In this document: positions 17,385-27,941 of the stretch, piece after piece
How positions within the stretch are numbered: position 1 is the first letter of the stretch
Layout of the letters: each line of letters begins with the position of its first letter
From: Flavobacterium psychrophilum
Lineage (GTDB): Bacteria > Bacteroidota > Bacteroidia > Flavobacteriales > Flavobacteriaceae
Assembly (NCBI GenBank): GCA_945874225.1
Contig: CAMCFT010000016.1
Span: 1-64,000 of the forward strand
Direction of reading: 5' to 3'
DNA length: 64,000 nucleotides
Notes under the pieces: model-generated
Told to the model about the DNA's origin: nothing
What the model saw: only the letters and a program-made list of their open reading frames with translations
Databases searched by the model: none
Translations under genes and position numbers: made by a program

Positions 17385-19205
17385 CTATCTGAAATTATAT
17401 TGTACTCCAAACAACAAATTGCCTTTTGGCATTGGAACCAAATTGGTCTCCGTATATTCAGTATTGAAAATATTGTTAGCAAATAAAGAAAACTCAAAAT
17501 CCTTTAAACGATAAGAAGCACCCAAATCTAAAACTGAATAGGAATCTCCGGTAGTTCTTTCGGAATAACGATAGGATATCGTATTAATAAAGTTTTTAAA
17601 GAATTGCATATTGTAAGTTCCCACTAACTGATGCTTCATTGAATTCAAAGTATACTGAGAGAAGTTATAGGCACTTTGTTTGATGTCGTCCTCTATAAAG
17701 GAATAACCCAACAGGACCTTCTGGTTGAATGAGTTACTAGTAAAACTATAAAAAAGTTGTGTTTCGAAGCCTTTAGTCGTAACATCCTGAATATTTTGAG
17801 CTTGCCAAGGATCTGTATTCTGTATTTTTACATAATCAATCAACCGATTGGAATTTCTATTAAAAACTGCCACTGCAGCATTAAAACGAGCTGTATTCCA
17901 TTTCAATCCTAATTCTTGTGAAAAAGCTTTTTCAGGTTCTAAATTAAGATTGCCTATTGTAGTTGGTGATTTGTAATTTAAATCGGTAAACGTTGGGATT
18001 CTGTAAGTATAACCCACATTTCCATAAACCCGAAGATTATCAAGCAATTGATAACCAATATCAATCCCCGGGAAAGCAAAAAATTTGAAATCAGAAAAAT
18101 AAGTTACTGCTACTCCCGGTGTAATATCGAACTTCTTATCAAACAATTCCAGACGATGCTCCAGAAACAACGTACTTACGAAGCGACTATTATCACCAAG
18201 ATTGTTACTGGAAAGATACACTTTGGCGGTTTCCAACCCAAATCCTGTAACACCAATATTTGAGGTATACGAACCGTTTAATTCTGCTGCAATTTTGTTT
18301 GAAATGTGCAAATTTCTGTAAATAGAGGGATTGTTTCTGATATAAATATATTCATCTTGATTGCGTCTCCAATATACCTTTGGCTTCCAGGTAAAATTGC
18401 CCTTTTTAATCACTGTAGAAAAACCAACTAAACTCGCCTGTGTTTCCTCATATTGATTAATTGCTGCTGGAGAGGCATAAAAACCGTTTGCTCCGAAATT
18501 ACGTTCTGAAAGAGAAACCAACATCGCTATGGGTAATTTATTCTTATTGAAAGTGCTCTTTAATATAAAATTTTGATTGTCAAAATCAGTGTTATAGCGA
18601 TACCCTTCCGATGTGTTTTTTGAATAATGTACAATATGGCTGCTGTCGTCCAAATTAATTCCTGCGGTAACGGCAGCATTAATTTGACCATAAGAACCGC
18701 CTTGAATACGCAAGGAAACATCTGTATCAGATAAATCTTTAGTGATTATATTTACAGCACCATTGAAAGCATTTTGCCCAAATATTCGAGCTGCTGGTCC
18801 TTTTATAATTTCGATTCTCTTAATAACTTCAATAGGCAAAGCTAAATTCATCGTGTGATGTCCCGTTTGGGCATCATCCACCTTAATCCCATCTATTAGG
18901 AGTAGTGTTTGATCAAAACTTCCGCCTCGTATATATAAATCAGCCTGAGTACCATTTGTCCCGCGACGTCTTATATCTATACCTGCGAGTTGCTGTAAAG
19001 CATCGGCAACGTTTGAAACTCCCGATTTATTTAAATCATCGGCCGTAATCAACTGAATGGTTCTGGAATTTTTTTTGAAGGGCAAATCAATCCTCGTGGA
19101 TGAAATAATAACCTCTTGTAAGGAATCTATCTTTTGTGGGTTTTCCTGCGCGTTTACTATCAAAGAACAGATAAAAAAGAAGGCTAAAAAGTATTTGTCT
19201 TTCAT
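17385..19205 (-). CDS. TonB-dependent receptor, BtuB-like
   Basis: Outer-membrane active transporter of 606 residues, short and without a carboxypeptidase-regulatory domain, like vitamin or siderophore receptors of the BtuB type. The signal peptide ends IVNAQ. The plug domain shows EVIISSTRIDLPF, ALQQLAGIDIRRRG, LYIRGGSFDQTLLLIDGI and IEIIKGPAARIFGQNAFNGAVNI; the C-terminal strand ends in aromatic FGVQYNFR. The divergent MocR-family gene starts 77 bp away and shares a candidate operator, so it is probably the receptor's regulator. The substrate is unknown; the BioF-like neighbour hints at a cofactor theme but does not prove it. Confidence 0.88.
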   Translation of the reverse strand: MKDKYFLAFFFICSLIVNAQENPQKIDSLQEVIISSTRIDLPFKKNSRTIQLITADDLNKSGVSNVADALQQLAGIDIRRRGTNGTQADLYIRGGSFDQTLLLIDGIKVDDAQTGHHTMNLALPIEVIKRIEIIKGPAARIFGQNAFNGAVNIITKDLSDTDVSLRIQGGSYGQINAAVTAGINLDDSSHIVHYSKNTSEGYRYNTDFDNQNFILKSTFNKNKLPIAMLVSLSERNFGANGFYASPAAINQYEETQASLVGFSTVIKKGNFTWKPKVYWRRNQDEYIYIRNNPSIYRNLHISNKIAAELNGSYTSNIGVTGFGLETAKVYLSSNNLGDNSRFVSTLFLEHRLELFDKKFDITPGVAVTYFSDFKFFAFPGIDIGYQLLDNLRVYGNVGYTYRIPTFTDLNYKSPTTIGNLNLEPEKAFSQELGLKWNTARFNAAVAVFNRNSNRLIDYVKIQNTDPWQAQNIQDVTTKGFETQLFYSFTSNSFNQKVLLGYSFIEDDIKQSAYNFSQYTLNSMKHQLVGTYNMQFFKNFINTISYRYSERTTGDSYSVLDLGASYRLKDFEFSLFANNIFNTEYTETNLVPMPKGNLLFGVQYNFR

Positions 19206-19245
19206 TTCTTAGGTATTGAATTATTTAAAAACGCTGTAAAAGTAG

Positions 19246-19253
19246 TAACTTTC
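19246..19253 (+). promoter_or_regulatory. Weak -7-like motif for the MocR-type gene
   Basis: TAACTTTC matches TAnnTTTG at all but the last position and overlaps the candidate operator half-site at 19255. The predicted start would lie about 20 nt before the ATG at 19282. Confidence 0.3.
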
Positions 19254-19295
19254 CGGACTACTAAAATAGTCCAGTTTCAAAATGACAGATAGTCC
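19253..19295. promoter_or_regulatory. Candidate MocR operator: three TAGTCC half-sites
   Basis: GGACTA (19255-19260) and TAGTCC (19267-19272) form an inverted repeat with a 6-nt spacer. A third TAGTCC (19290-19295) repeats the second in direct orientation 23 bp further on, about two helical turns. The first and third sites extend to CCGGACTA and TAGTCCGG. They lie in the 76-bp divergent promoter region and the first codons of the MocR-type gene, the usual place for autoregulated MocR operators. The CGGACTA core resembles the GGWCTA-like motif I recall for PdxR. Confidence 0.5.
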
Positions 19296-20778
19296 GGTAA
19301 ATGTATTGTTAAAAAAGCTTATCCACTTTGATAAATCAAGTGCCAACCCAGTGTATATCCAAATTTCCCAACAAATCATCAATGCTATTCAGCGTAGTTA
19401 TTTGGCAAAAGGGGTTTTATTGCCCGGAACCAGAGTCTTTAGTCAGTTAATAAATGTTCACAGAAACACAGCCGTAGCGGTATATGATGAATTAGCTTCT
19501 CAAGGTTGGGTTGAAATAATTGCCAACAAAGGCACTTTTGTTCTAGTTCCTGAACAGAAAACAGCTAAAATAAAAGCCGGCTCAAACCGAATAGGAGACG
19601 TTAACAATTTTGCAGAAAAAACCGGATTTCCATTTCAAACCTCTTTCCATTTATCATCAACGCAAGAATTTTCAGAAGCAAAGTACGAACTAAATGATGG
19701 ACAACCCGATTTAAGGCTACATCCCATTCACGAATTTTCAAAATGGTATAGTGCTTCTATGAAACGTAAATCATTAATTTCTAAATGGAATCAAAATAAA
19801 AAAACAAGGCAATCTGTCTTTGAAAACCAACTGTGTAATTATTTGAACGTTACAAGAGGGCTTCACATTAAACCCAAAAACGTAATCAGTACAAGAAGTA
19901 CCGAAATGGGTTTGTATATCATATCCCAACTTTTAATTCGACGAAAAGATATAGTTTTGGTTGGAGATTTGAGCAATTATGCAGCCAATATGATTTTTCA
20001 ACAATCGGGTGCCGCTATCAAAACTATCCCTGTTGACAAACAGGGTTTAAATGTGGATTATATTAAAACCCATTTTGTAAGAGGTGAGATTCGCTGTGTT
20101 TATCTTTGTGCCAATCGCGATTATCCAACCACTGTTTCCTTAACTGTAGAACGTCGTTTAAAACTATTACAGCTTGCAAAGGAATACCAGTTTGCCATTA
20201 TAGAAGACGATTTTGATTATGATTTTCAGTTTGAAGGCATGGCTATGCTGCCGATGGCTAGTTCAGACACGAATGGAATGGTTATTTATTTGGGAAAGCT
20301 TGGGCAATCTTTATTTCCAAGTTTTCAAACAGGGTTTGTTGTAGCTCCTGAAAATTTAATTGCAGAAGCCAAAAACTATTTGCAAATACTAGATCGGCAA
20401 GGCGACTTAATTCAGGAACAAATGCTGTCCGAATTGATTTATGAAGGCGAAATCCATCGATTACTCAAAAAAAACATACTGGTTTATAAGCAAAGACGCG
20501 ATTTTTTATGCCAATGTTTGGAAGAAAATTTTAAAGATACTATCTGTTTTAAAAAACCAACGGGTGGTTTGGCACTATGGTTACAGTTTAATACCAAGAT
20601 TTCCTTGGTTCAACTTTCAGAACAAGCACTAAACCACGATTTGTTTTTGCCCAAAACCATTCTTTATCAAGACAAAGACACTTGTGCTATCCGTTTGGGT
20701 TTTGGTCATTTGAATGAAGAAGAAATAGAAATTCTGGTAAAGAAATTGAGACAGGCTTATGATTTGATCCTAAAATAA
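19282..20778 (+). CDS. MocR/PdxR-type regulator (GntR wHTH plus aminotransferase-like domain)
   Basis: Transcription factor of 498 residues. An N-terminal GntR winged helix (about 15-90: PVYIQISQQIINAIQ, LLPGTRVFSQLINVHRNTAVAVYDEL, GWVEIIANKGTFV) joins a class I aminotransferase-like effector domain (ISTRSTEMGLYIISQLL, CANRDYPTTV, IIEDDFDYDFQFEG). The segment that normally carries the PLP lysine as G-x-x-S-K reads GKLGQSLFP: the usual Lys position is Gln342, with a Lys three residues earlier (339). The usual carboxylate-binding Arg is Gln349. Its ligand may therefore not be an ordinary PLP aldimine. It is divergent from the BtuB-like receptor, its likely target. The terminator at 20777-20810 follows. 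Confidence 0.87.
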   Translation: MTDSPVNVLLKKLIHFDKSSANPVYIQISQQIINAIQRSYLAKGVLLPGTRVFSQLINVHRNTAVAVYDELASQGWVEIIANKGTFVLVPEQKTAKIKAGSNRIGDVNNFAEKTGFPFQTSFHLSSTQEFSEAKYELNDGQPDLRLHPIHEFSKWYSASMKRKSLISKWNQNKKTRQSVFENQLCNYLNVTRGLHIKPKNVISTRSTEMGLYIISQLLIRRKDIVLVGDLSNYAANMIFQQSGAAIKTIPVDKQGLNVDYIKTHFVRGEIRCVYLCANRDYPTTVSLTVERRLKLLQLAKEYQFAIIEDDFDYDFQFEGMAMLPMASSDTNGMVIYLGKLGQSLFPSFQTGFVVAPENLIAEAKNYLQILDRQGDLIQEQMLSELIYEGEIHRLLKKNILVYKQRRDFLCQCLEENFKDTICFKKPTGGLALWLQFNTKISLVQLSEQALNHDLFLPKTILYQDKDTCAIRLGFGHLNEEEIEILVKKLRQAYDLILK

Positions 20779-20810
20779 AAAAGTCACACATTGCTGTATG
20801 ACTTTTTGTT
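20777..20810. terminator. Bidirectional terminator between the MocR-type gene and atpC
   Basis: AAAAAGTCA and TGACTTTTT stems, with further partial pairing of CACA/TGTA, close a short loop between the convergent genes. Confidence 0.75.
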
Positions 20811-20826
20811 TTTATCTTGAATTATT

Positions 20827-21108
20827 TTAGTCGGCTAAAACAATTACTTTATTGTCTTTCATTTCGATAGTTCCAGATTGAATAGCAAGGGTATAGTTCT
20901 GATCGTTCACTTTCGTAAACAAATCTTCAGATTCTTTGCTAAACTTGAAACTAGGAGCCGTAATTTTTACGATTCCTTTTTGAAGCAATGAAACTATTGG
21001 TGCGTGATTATTCAACATTTGAAAATGACCATCAACTCCCGGAAGAGAGATAGAAGTTATTTCTCCTGAAAATAATTTTGCTTCTGGTGATACTATTTCT
21101 AAAATCAT
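20827..21108 (-). CDS. atpC: F1 ATP synthase epsilon subunit
   Basis: Central-stalk regulatory subunit of F1. The 93 residues comprise only the N-terminal beta-sandwich (MILEIVSPEAKLFSGEITSISLPGVDGHFQMLNNHAPIV split over the first 40 residues), without the two-helix C-terminal domain of E. coli epsilon. A short form of this kind is normal in Bacteroidota. It lies 74 bp downstream of atpD in the same direction and is probably co-transcribed. The remaining ATP synthase genes are not in the window, as usual for this group where atpD-atpC is detached. Confidence 0.93.
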   Translation of the reverse strand: MILEIVSPEAKLFSGEITSISLPGVDGHFQMLNNHAPIVSLLQKGIVKITAPSFKFSKESEDLFTKVNDQNYTLAIQSGTIEMKDNKVIVLAD

Positions 21109-21112
21109 ACTT

Positions 21113-21182
21113 TAATTGATAATTGATAATTGATAATTGATAATTTTGGAATTGTCAATTGTCAATTATCCATTGTTAATTG

Positions 21183-21185
<3 letters not shown>
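21113..21185. repeat. AATTGAT direct repeats and inverse copies between atpD and atpC
   Basis: Four to five 7-bp AATTGAT-type units at 21113-21142 are followed by TTGTCAATTG-type inverse units at 21151-21183, so the whole can fold back on itself. It lies in the atpD-atpC spacer. Such low-complexity arrays are common in flavobacterial intergenic DNA. There are no spacers, so it is not a CRISPR. Confidence 0.75.
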
Positions 21186-22697
<1,512 letters not shown>

Positions 22698-22777
22698 TTA
22701 TGTATTTATTAAATAGCTATTATGGTTTATGAAGTACACCTAATTGAAACTAACCAACTGGATGCTTTTTCAGTGCG

Positions 22778-22785
22778 CAAAGGTA
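22778..22785 (-). promoter_or_regulatory. -7 motif for atpD-atpC
   Basis: Minus-strand TACCTTTG fits TAnnTTTG. It implies a leader of about 78 nt before the atpD ATG at 22694. Confidence 0.45.
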
Positions 22786-22887
22786 ATTTTTTAAAACCTA
22801 AAAATCAATACTTTTTTATAAAAAATTAGGGAAAATTTAGATGGATGACTAATTAACAAGAGAATCAATAAAGAATGCGCCTTAAAA

Positions 22888-22925
22888 CAAAAAAAACCAC
22901 CACGTTACCGTGATGGTTTTTAAAA
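22888..22925 (-). terminator. Terminator after the large TonB receptor
   Basis: AAAACCACCACG and CGTGATGGTTTT pair with one or two mismatches around a short loop. The plus-strand A-run gives a T-run on the minus strand. It lies 19 bp past the minus-strand stop at 22944. Confidence 0.75.
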
Positions 22926-22943
22926 ATAAATAGAAATTAATTA

Positions 22944-25778
22944 TTATGGATTAAGTGTCCAAGAAATATAATATTGTTGTCCTATTGCTCCAGCCCCTAA
23001 AACTTGAGTGTATTCTTTACCTCCAATATTAGTTGCTCCAACTTTAATTAATGATTTCAATTTTGGAAGACCATAATTGATTTGAGCATCGATAACTGTT
23101 GCAGCATCAATCATACCATCTGCCATTGTGGATTCCCACAAATACTCGTTGTTCCATCTTACGCTAGCATTGAATCCAAAGTTTTCAATTAATCTATCAT
23201 TCCCAACAGACGCTTTAACTCTGTGTTTTGGAGTGTTGAAACCTGCTTCAAAACCTGGGTCTTTTGCTTGGTCAAAATCAAATTGTGCATAGTTGTAGTT
23301 AATTCCAAAATCATAATTTCCAAACAATCTTTTAGAAAGACCAATTCCAACACCAAGTGAATGAATTTCTAAGGCTGTATTGGTGTATAATTGATAGGCT
23401 CTATAATCCCCTTTTGAAAGTGCGTATACTGTTTGGAAACCTTTATCTGCAGGGTTTAAAACAGAACTAGGTGCATCTTGTGCAGTACCGTAGTATGTTG
23501 CAACTGCTGTTGTGTTTCCTATAAAATTATTATAAATATTATAATATCCATTCAAATCAATGTTTACATTTTTTATTTGAGAACGATATCCTAATTCAAA
23601 TGCTTTTACTTCTTCTGGTTTTACTAATCCTACATTCGTTTTTTTCAACAATGCTGAATTACCCGTTGCGCTAAATGCACCAACAGATGAAGCTGTATAA
23701 GAATTATAATAAGCATTTTCTCCTGTCATAACTACTGATGCTCCACCAGCAAAAGCTTGACCAAAGCCTGTAGAAACAGTTCTTGTTTCAGAATATCTAA
23801 TCAAGTTGTCCGGTGCAGATCCTATTAACACTGCGTTTCCAACGTTGAAACCAATGTACTGGTCTTGTGTGCTTGGATTTCTAAAACCTGTTTGATAAGA
23901 CGCTCTGAAATTATGTTGTTTTTCTTTTCCGGCAGCATAGGTTAGTGAAAGTCTTGGCGAATAATTTCCATCAAAGTTTTTAGCTTTATCATAACGAATC
24001 GATCCTGTAAATTTAAATCTGTCTTCCATGAATTTTTTCTGTAATTGCCCATAAACACCATATTCATTGTAATAAATTGACCCGTTAGCATCAGTGTAAA
24101 TTCTACCATGAGAATTCAATTGGTATTGTCTGTAAGATCCACCGACTTGGATTTCCCCAAATTTAATGATGTCTTTAAAATTATAATTAGCATCAGAGTG
24201 GTATATTCTGGAATTATCAACCAATTTTGCCCCCGTTAACACATCAGGGTCAGCAATTACTTGGTTAAAAGCATTTTGAAAAGCAGCTGTACCAGGAATT
24301 AATCTGCCTGTTTCTGCAACACCTCTTGCTACTGATGTGGCAACCGCTGCATTTCCTGCAGGCACACCAGGTATTAATCCCGCAAAAGCTTGTGCATAAG
24401 CACCTGCATACTGACCAAACCAAGTGTTATCAGATTTCCATACTCTATTTACATTGATTCCTGTAAATTGCATATCATAAGATTGTCCACCATCTTCAGA
24501 ATTTGTATATCCTCTTACAAAAAAGTTTTTGCCTTTAAATTCTAATTTATGCTGTTGCATAAAAAAGTTGTTTAGATTATATCTATTCGCTCCTTGATAA
24601 ACCGCATTTCCATAGCCAAATTTACTTTGCCAAATTACCTCTACTCGTTCATCACCAAATGGTCTTAAATGAAGAGAGAAGTCAATTTTAGTGTTGGCTG
24701 CTTTGTTGTTAGTCAAATCTACTTCATTATATCCAGTTCTTGATACGTTTTCTTTTGGTATCAAAGCGGCAAGACCTGATGGCAATATTCCTGCTGCCAC
24801 CAAAGATTGTCCCACATTATAGATGTTTGTACTTACTTCATCTCCATAAACGTTTAAACCATCATAATTTTTATCACTTCTGGTTTGACCTTGAATATAT
24901 TTACCATCATAATTTGTAGCATACCAATCTGTTCCTTGCATAAAAGTCATATTCACTTTTGCAGCAAAATATTTGTTGAAAGCATGTGCCATTCTAATTC
25001 CAAAATCATGAAACTCGTTTGTACCGGCTGCCTCTTGGCTAGTTACCCCATATTTTAAATAGGTAGAAATTCCTGGATAAGTAAATGGGCTTTTGCTATT
25101 CATAAACATAATTCCATTAAAAGCATTTGCACCATACAATGCAGATGATGCTCCAGGCAATAACTCCACACTTTGAACATCAATATCAGAAACGCCAATC
25201 ATGTTCCCCAATACAAAGTTTAATAACGGAGAAGAATTATCCATTCCGTCAACTAATTGCATAAAACGTACGTTTGAAACAGTTGCAAAACCACGAGTGT
25301 TTATTGACTTGAAGGTCAAACTGCTCGTATTCATTTGAACTTCTTTCAGGTTTTCTAAACCATCATAAAAGGTAGGAGATGCAGTTCTTTTAATTTCTTT
25401 AATTCCCATTCTTTCGATAGTAACTGGAGATTCTAAAATTCTCTCTGGAGTTCTGGATGCAGAAACTACCACCTCATCTAATGCTGTTTGTGCGTTTGTA
25501 AGTTTTATGCTTACATTTTGATTGTTTGAAGTAACACTTACTTTTTTTGTTTCATGTCCTAAGCTGGTCACTTCAATTGTAAAAGGGAGGTTTTTTGATG
25601 AAATCAAAGTAAATTTTCCATCGGCATCACTGACCGTTCCTGCTTTGTCACCAATGACTTTGATGTTAGCGCCAGGAATAGGTTGGTTGTTACTTTCCAT
25701 AACAGAACCTGTAATTGTATTTTGGGCAAAAGAAATGCCACAAAAAAATAAAGACATAATAAGTAAATAGTTTCTCAT
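22944..25778 (-). CDS. TonB-dependent receptor with carboxypeptidase-regulatory-like domain
   Basis: Outer-membrane transporter of 944 residues. The signal peptide ends GISFAQ. Next is a CarboxypepD_reg-like domain (TGSVMESNNQPIPGANIKV, SDADGKFTL), then a plug (DEVVVSASRTPERILESPV, FYDGLENLKEVQMN, LVDGMDNSSPLL, VELLPGASSALYGANAFNG) and a long beta-barrel with Asn/Tyr-rich loops, ending SWTLNP. No SusD partner gene is adjacent, so it is not a typical glycan-uptake SusCD pair; the ligand is unknown. It is monocistronic, with its own terminator. Confidence 0.9.
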   Translation of the reverse strand: MRNYLLIMSLFFCGISFAQNTITGSVMESNNQPIPGANIKVIGDKAGTVSDADGKFTLISSKNLPFTIEVTSLGHETKKVSVTSNNQNVSIKLTNAQTALDEVVVSASRTPERILESPVTIERMGIKEIKRTASPTFYDGLENLKEVQMNTSSLTFKSINTRGFATVSNVRFMQLVDGMDNSSPLLNFVLGNMIGVSDIDVQSVELLPGASSALYGANAFNGIMFMNSKSPFTYPGISTYLKYGVTSQEAAGTNEFHDFGIRMAHAFNKYFAAKVNMTFMQGTDWYATNYDGKYIQGQTRSDKNYDGLNVYGDEVSTNIYNVGQSLVAAGILPSGLAALIPKENVSRTGYNEVDLTNNKAANTKIDFSLHLRPFGDERVEVIWQSKFGYGNAVYQGANRYNLNNFFMQQHKLEFKGKNFFVRGYTNSEDGGQSYDMQFTGINVNRVWKSDNTWFGQYAGAYAQAFAGLIPGVPAGNAAVATSVARGVAETGRLIPGTAAFQNAFNQVIADPDVLTGAKLVDNSRIYHSDANYNFKDIIKFGEIQVGGSYRQYQLNSHGRIYTDANGSIYYNEYGVYGQLQKKFMEDRFKFTGSIRYDKAKNFDGNYSPRLSLTYAAGKEKQHNFRASYQTGFRNPSTQDQYIGFNVGNAVLIGSAPDNLIRYSETRTVSTGFGQAFAGGASVVMTGENAYYNSYTASSVGAFSATGNSALLKKTNVGLVKPEEVKAFELGYRSQIKNVNIDLNGYYNIYNNFIGNTTAVATYYGTAQDAPSSVLNPADKGFQTVYALSKGDYRAYQLYTNTALEIHSLGVGIGLSKRLFGNYDFGINYNYAQFDFDQAKDPGFEAGFNTPKHRVKASVGNDRLIENFGFNASVRWNNEYLWESTMADGMIDAATVIDAQINYGLPKLKSLIKVGATNIGGKEYTQVLGAGAIGQQYYISWTLNP

Positions 25779-26081
25779 TTTGGGTTATTTTTATTTGGTT
25801 ATGGAGGTAAAAGTAAAAATATTTTTGACATTATTATAAAAGAGGGTGAAAAAAATAATATTTCTCATTTTTATTTATTTATTTATAAATATTTGACATT
25901 GTATATTTTTAAATAATAAATATTATTTTTATCAAAAGTCACAATAAATGCTATGCTTACATATTAAAATTATTAAAAAAATAGATTATTCTTAAATAAA
26001 TCCACTATTTATTATAATAGTGCATATTAAAAAAGCGAGATACCAATCTCGCTTTAGATAAAATAATACGTAAGTTTTTAC
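25779..26081. other. AT-rich intergenic region with the glmS terminator
   Basis: Very AT-rich upstream region of the TonB receptor. No clear TAnnTTTG element on the minus strand; TACTTTTA near 25813 is the closest. The right end holds the terminator of the glmS operon. No gene seen. Confidence 0.5.
26032..26055 (-). terminator. Terminator of the glgA-like/DUF4270/glmS operon
   Basis: Perfect 10-bp stem AAAGCGAGAT/ATCTCGCTTT with a 4-nt loop and flanking A-run, 27 bp past the glmS stop. Confidence 0.8.
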
Positions 26082-27929
26082 TTACTCAACCGTAACTGAC
26101 TTAGCTAAATTACGTGGCTGATCTACATTACAACCTCTCATCACCGCTATGTGATAAGATAAAAGTTGTAAAGGAATCGTTGTTATTAATGGAGACAATG
26201 CATCAGATGTTTCCGGAATTTCAATTACATAGTCCGCCAATTCGCGTACTTGTGTATCACCCTTAGTTACAACTGCTATGATTATTCCGCTTCTGGATTT
26301 AATTTCCTGAATATTACTTACAATTTTATCGTAATGCCCTTGTTTTGGCGCAATAACAACTACTGGCATATGCTCATCTATCAAGGCTATCGGTCCGTGT
26401 TTCATTTCTGCTGCAGGATAACCTTCGGCATGGATATAGGAGATTTCTTTGAGTTTTAATGCTCCTTCAAGCGCAACGGGAAAATTATAACCTCTGCCTA
26501 AATAAAGACAATTGTGTGAATCTTTAAAAACAGCAGCAATCTCTTTGGCTTTAGCATTCGTTTCTAATGCTTCTTTTACTTTTTCAGGAATAATTTCCAA
26601 TTCCTGCAAATATCTGTGGAAATCTGTATTGGACAATGTTCCTTTGGCTTTTGCCAAACGTAATGCCATCATTGTTAGTACGGTAATTTGAGTGGTAAAT
26701 GCTTTTGTAGAAGCTACACCAATTTCTGGGCCTGCATGAGTATGAGAACCTGCGTGAGTTTCACGAGAAATTGAAGAACCTACTACGTTACAAACTCCGT
26801 AAACAAATGCTCCTTTTTCTTTGGCTAACTTTATGGCTGCCATTGTATCTGCTGTCTCTCCAGATTGAGATATAGCAATTACAACGTCTCTACTGCCTAT
26901 TATTGGATTTCTATATCTAAATTCAGAAGCATATTCTACTTCAACAGGAATTCTGGTAAATTCTTCAAATATATATTCCGCCACTAATCCTGCATGCCAT
27001 GAGGTTCCGCAAGCGACAATAATAATTCTTTCGGCATTCAGAAATTTTTCTAAATTATCTTCAACTCCTGACATTTGTATTATGCCTTCATTTGCATGAA
27101 GTCTTCCGCGATAGGTATCTTTTATAACGCTAGGCTGTTCGTATATTTCTTTTAACATAAAGTGGTCGTAACCGCCTTTTTCAATTTGCTCCAAGTTCAT
27201 TTGAAGTTCTTGAATATAGGGATCAACTAAAGAATCATCTTTAATTTTTCGGACTTTCATTGGTTTGTGCAACCTAATGTTTGCCATCTCACCGTCTTCT
27301 AAATATACAGCATTCGAAGTGTATTCTATAAATGGCGAAGCATCTGAGGCTATAAAATATTCTCCTTCTCCAATTCCAATTGCCAATGGACTTCCCAAAC
27401 GGGCAACAACAATTTCATCAGGATTTTTTTTATCAAAAACAGCTATAGCATAAGCTCCAAATACTTGATTCAATGCTATCTGAACTGCCTTTCCTAATTT
27501 CAATTTTTCCTTTTTCTGAACTTCTTCTATAAGATTTACAAGGACTTCAGTATCTGTATCAGAGTGAAAAACATACCCTCTTTTAATTAATTCTACTTTC
27601 AGAGGAGCATAATTTTCAATAATTCCATTATGAATTATCACCAAATCTCCTGAATTAGAAAGGTGTGGATGAGAATTCACATCATTTGGAACCCCGTGAG
27701 TTGCCCAACGTGTATGTCCAATTCCTATAGTTCCATTGGCGGAAATTTCTTTTGCAGCTTTGGCTTCAAGATCTATAACTTTACCTTTTGTTTTACAAAG
27801 TTTTATGTCATTTCCGTCATATAACATAACACCAGCACTGTCATAACCTCTGTATTCCAATCTTTTTAATCCTTTTATTACAATAGGATAAGCTTCTCTG
27901 TAACCGATATATCCAACAATTCCACACAT
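26082..27929 (-). CDS. glmS: Glutamine--fructose-6-phosphate aminotransferase (isomerizing)
   Basis: Makes glucosamine-6-phosphate for peptidoglycan and LPS precursors. The N-terminal glutaminase domain begins MCGIVGYIG with the nucleophile Cys2 and has GIGHTRWATHG and HNGIIENY. Two SIS isomerase domains follow (ACGTSWHAGLVAEY, SQSGETADTM, GRGYNFPVALEGALKLKEI, EMKHGPIALID), and the C-terminus ends DQPRNLAKSVTVE as is usual. Length is 615 residues. It is the last gene of an operon, 12 bp after the DUF4270 gene. No glmS ribozyme-like element was recognised upstream. Confidence 0.98.
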   Translation of the reverse strand: MCGIVGYIGYREAYPIVIKGLKRLEYRGYDSAGVMLYDGNDIKLCKTKGKVIDLEAKAAKEISANGTIGIGHTRWATHGVPNDVNSHPHLSNSGDLVIIHNGIIENYAPLKVELIKRGYVFHSDTDTEVLVNLIEEVQKKEKLKLGKAVQIALNQVFGAYAIAVFDKKNPDEIVVARLGSPLAIGIGEGEYFIASDASPFIEYTSNAVYLEDGEMANIRLHKPMKVRKIKDDSLVDPYIQELQMNLEQIEKGGYDHFMLKEIYEQPSVIKDTYRGRLHANEGIIQMSGVEDNLEKFLNAERIIIVACGTSWHAGLVAEYIFEEFTRIPVEVEYASEFRYRNPIIGSRDVVIAISQSGETADTMAAIKLAKEKGAFVYGVCNVVGSSISRETHAGSHTHAGPEIGVASTKAFTTQITVLTMMALRLAKAKGTLSNTDFHRYLQELEIIPEKVKEALETNAKAKEIAAVFKDSHNCLYLGRGYNFPVALEGALKLKEISYIHAEGYPAAEMKHGPIALIDEHMPVVVIAPKQGHYDKIVSNIQEIKSRSGIIIAVVTKGDTQVRELADYVIEIPETSDALSPLITTIPLQLLSYHIAVMRGCNVDQPRNLAKSVTVE

Positions 27930-27941
27930 AATTTTGGTTTA

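Noticed and set aside
22944..25778. SusC-type member of a polysaccharide utilisation locus
   Set aside because: No SusD-like lipoprotein or glycoside hydrolase gene is adjacent.
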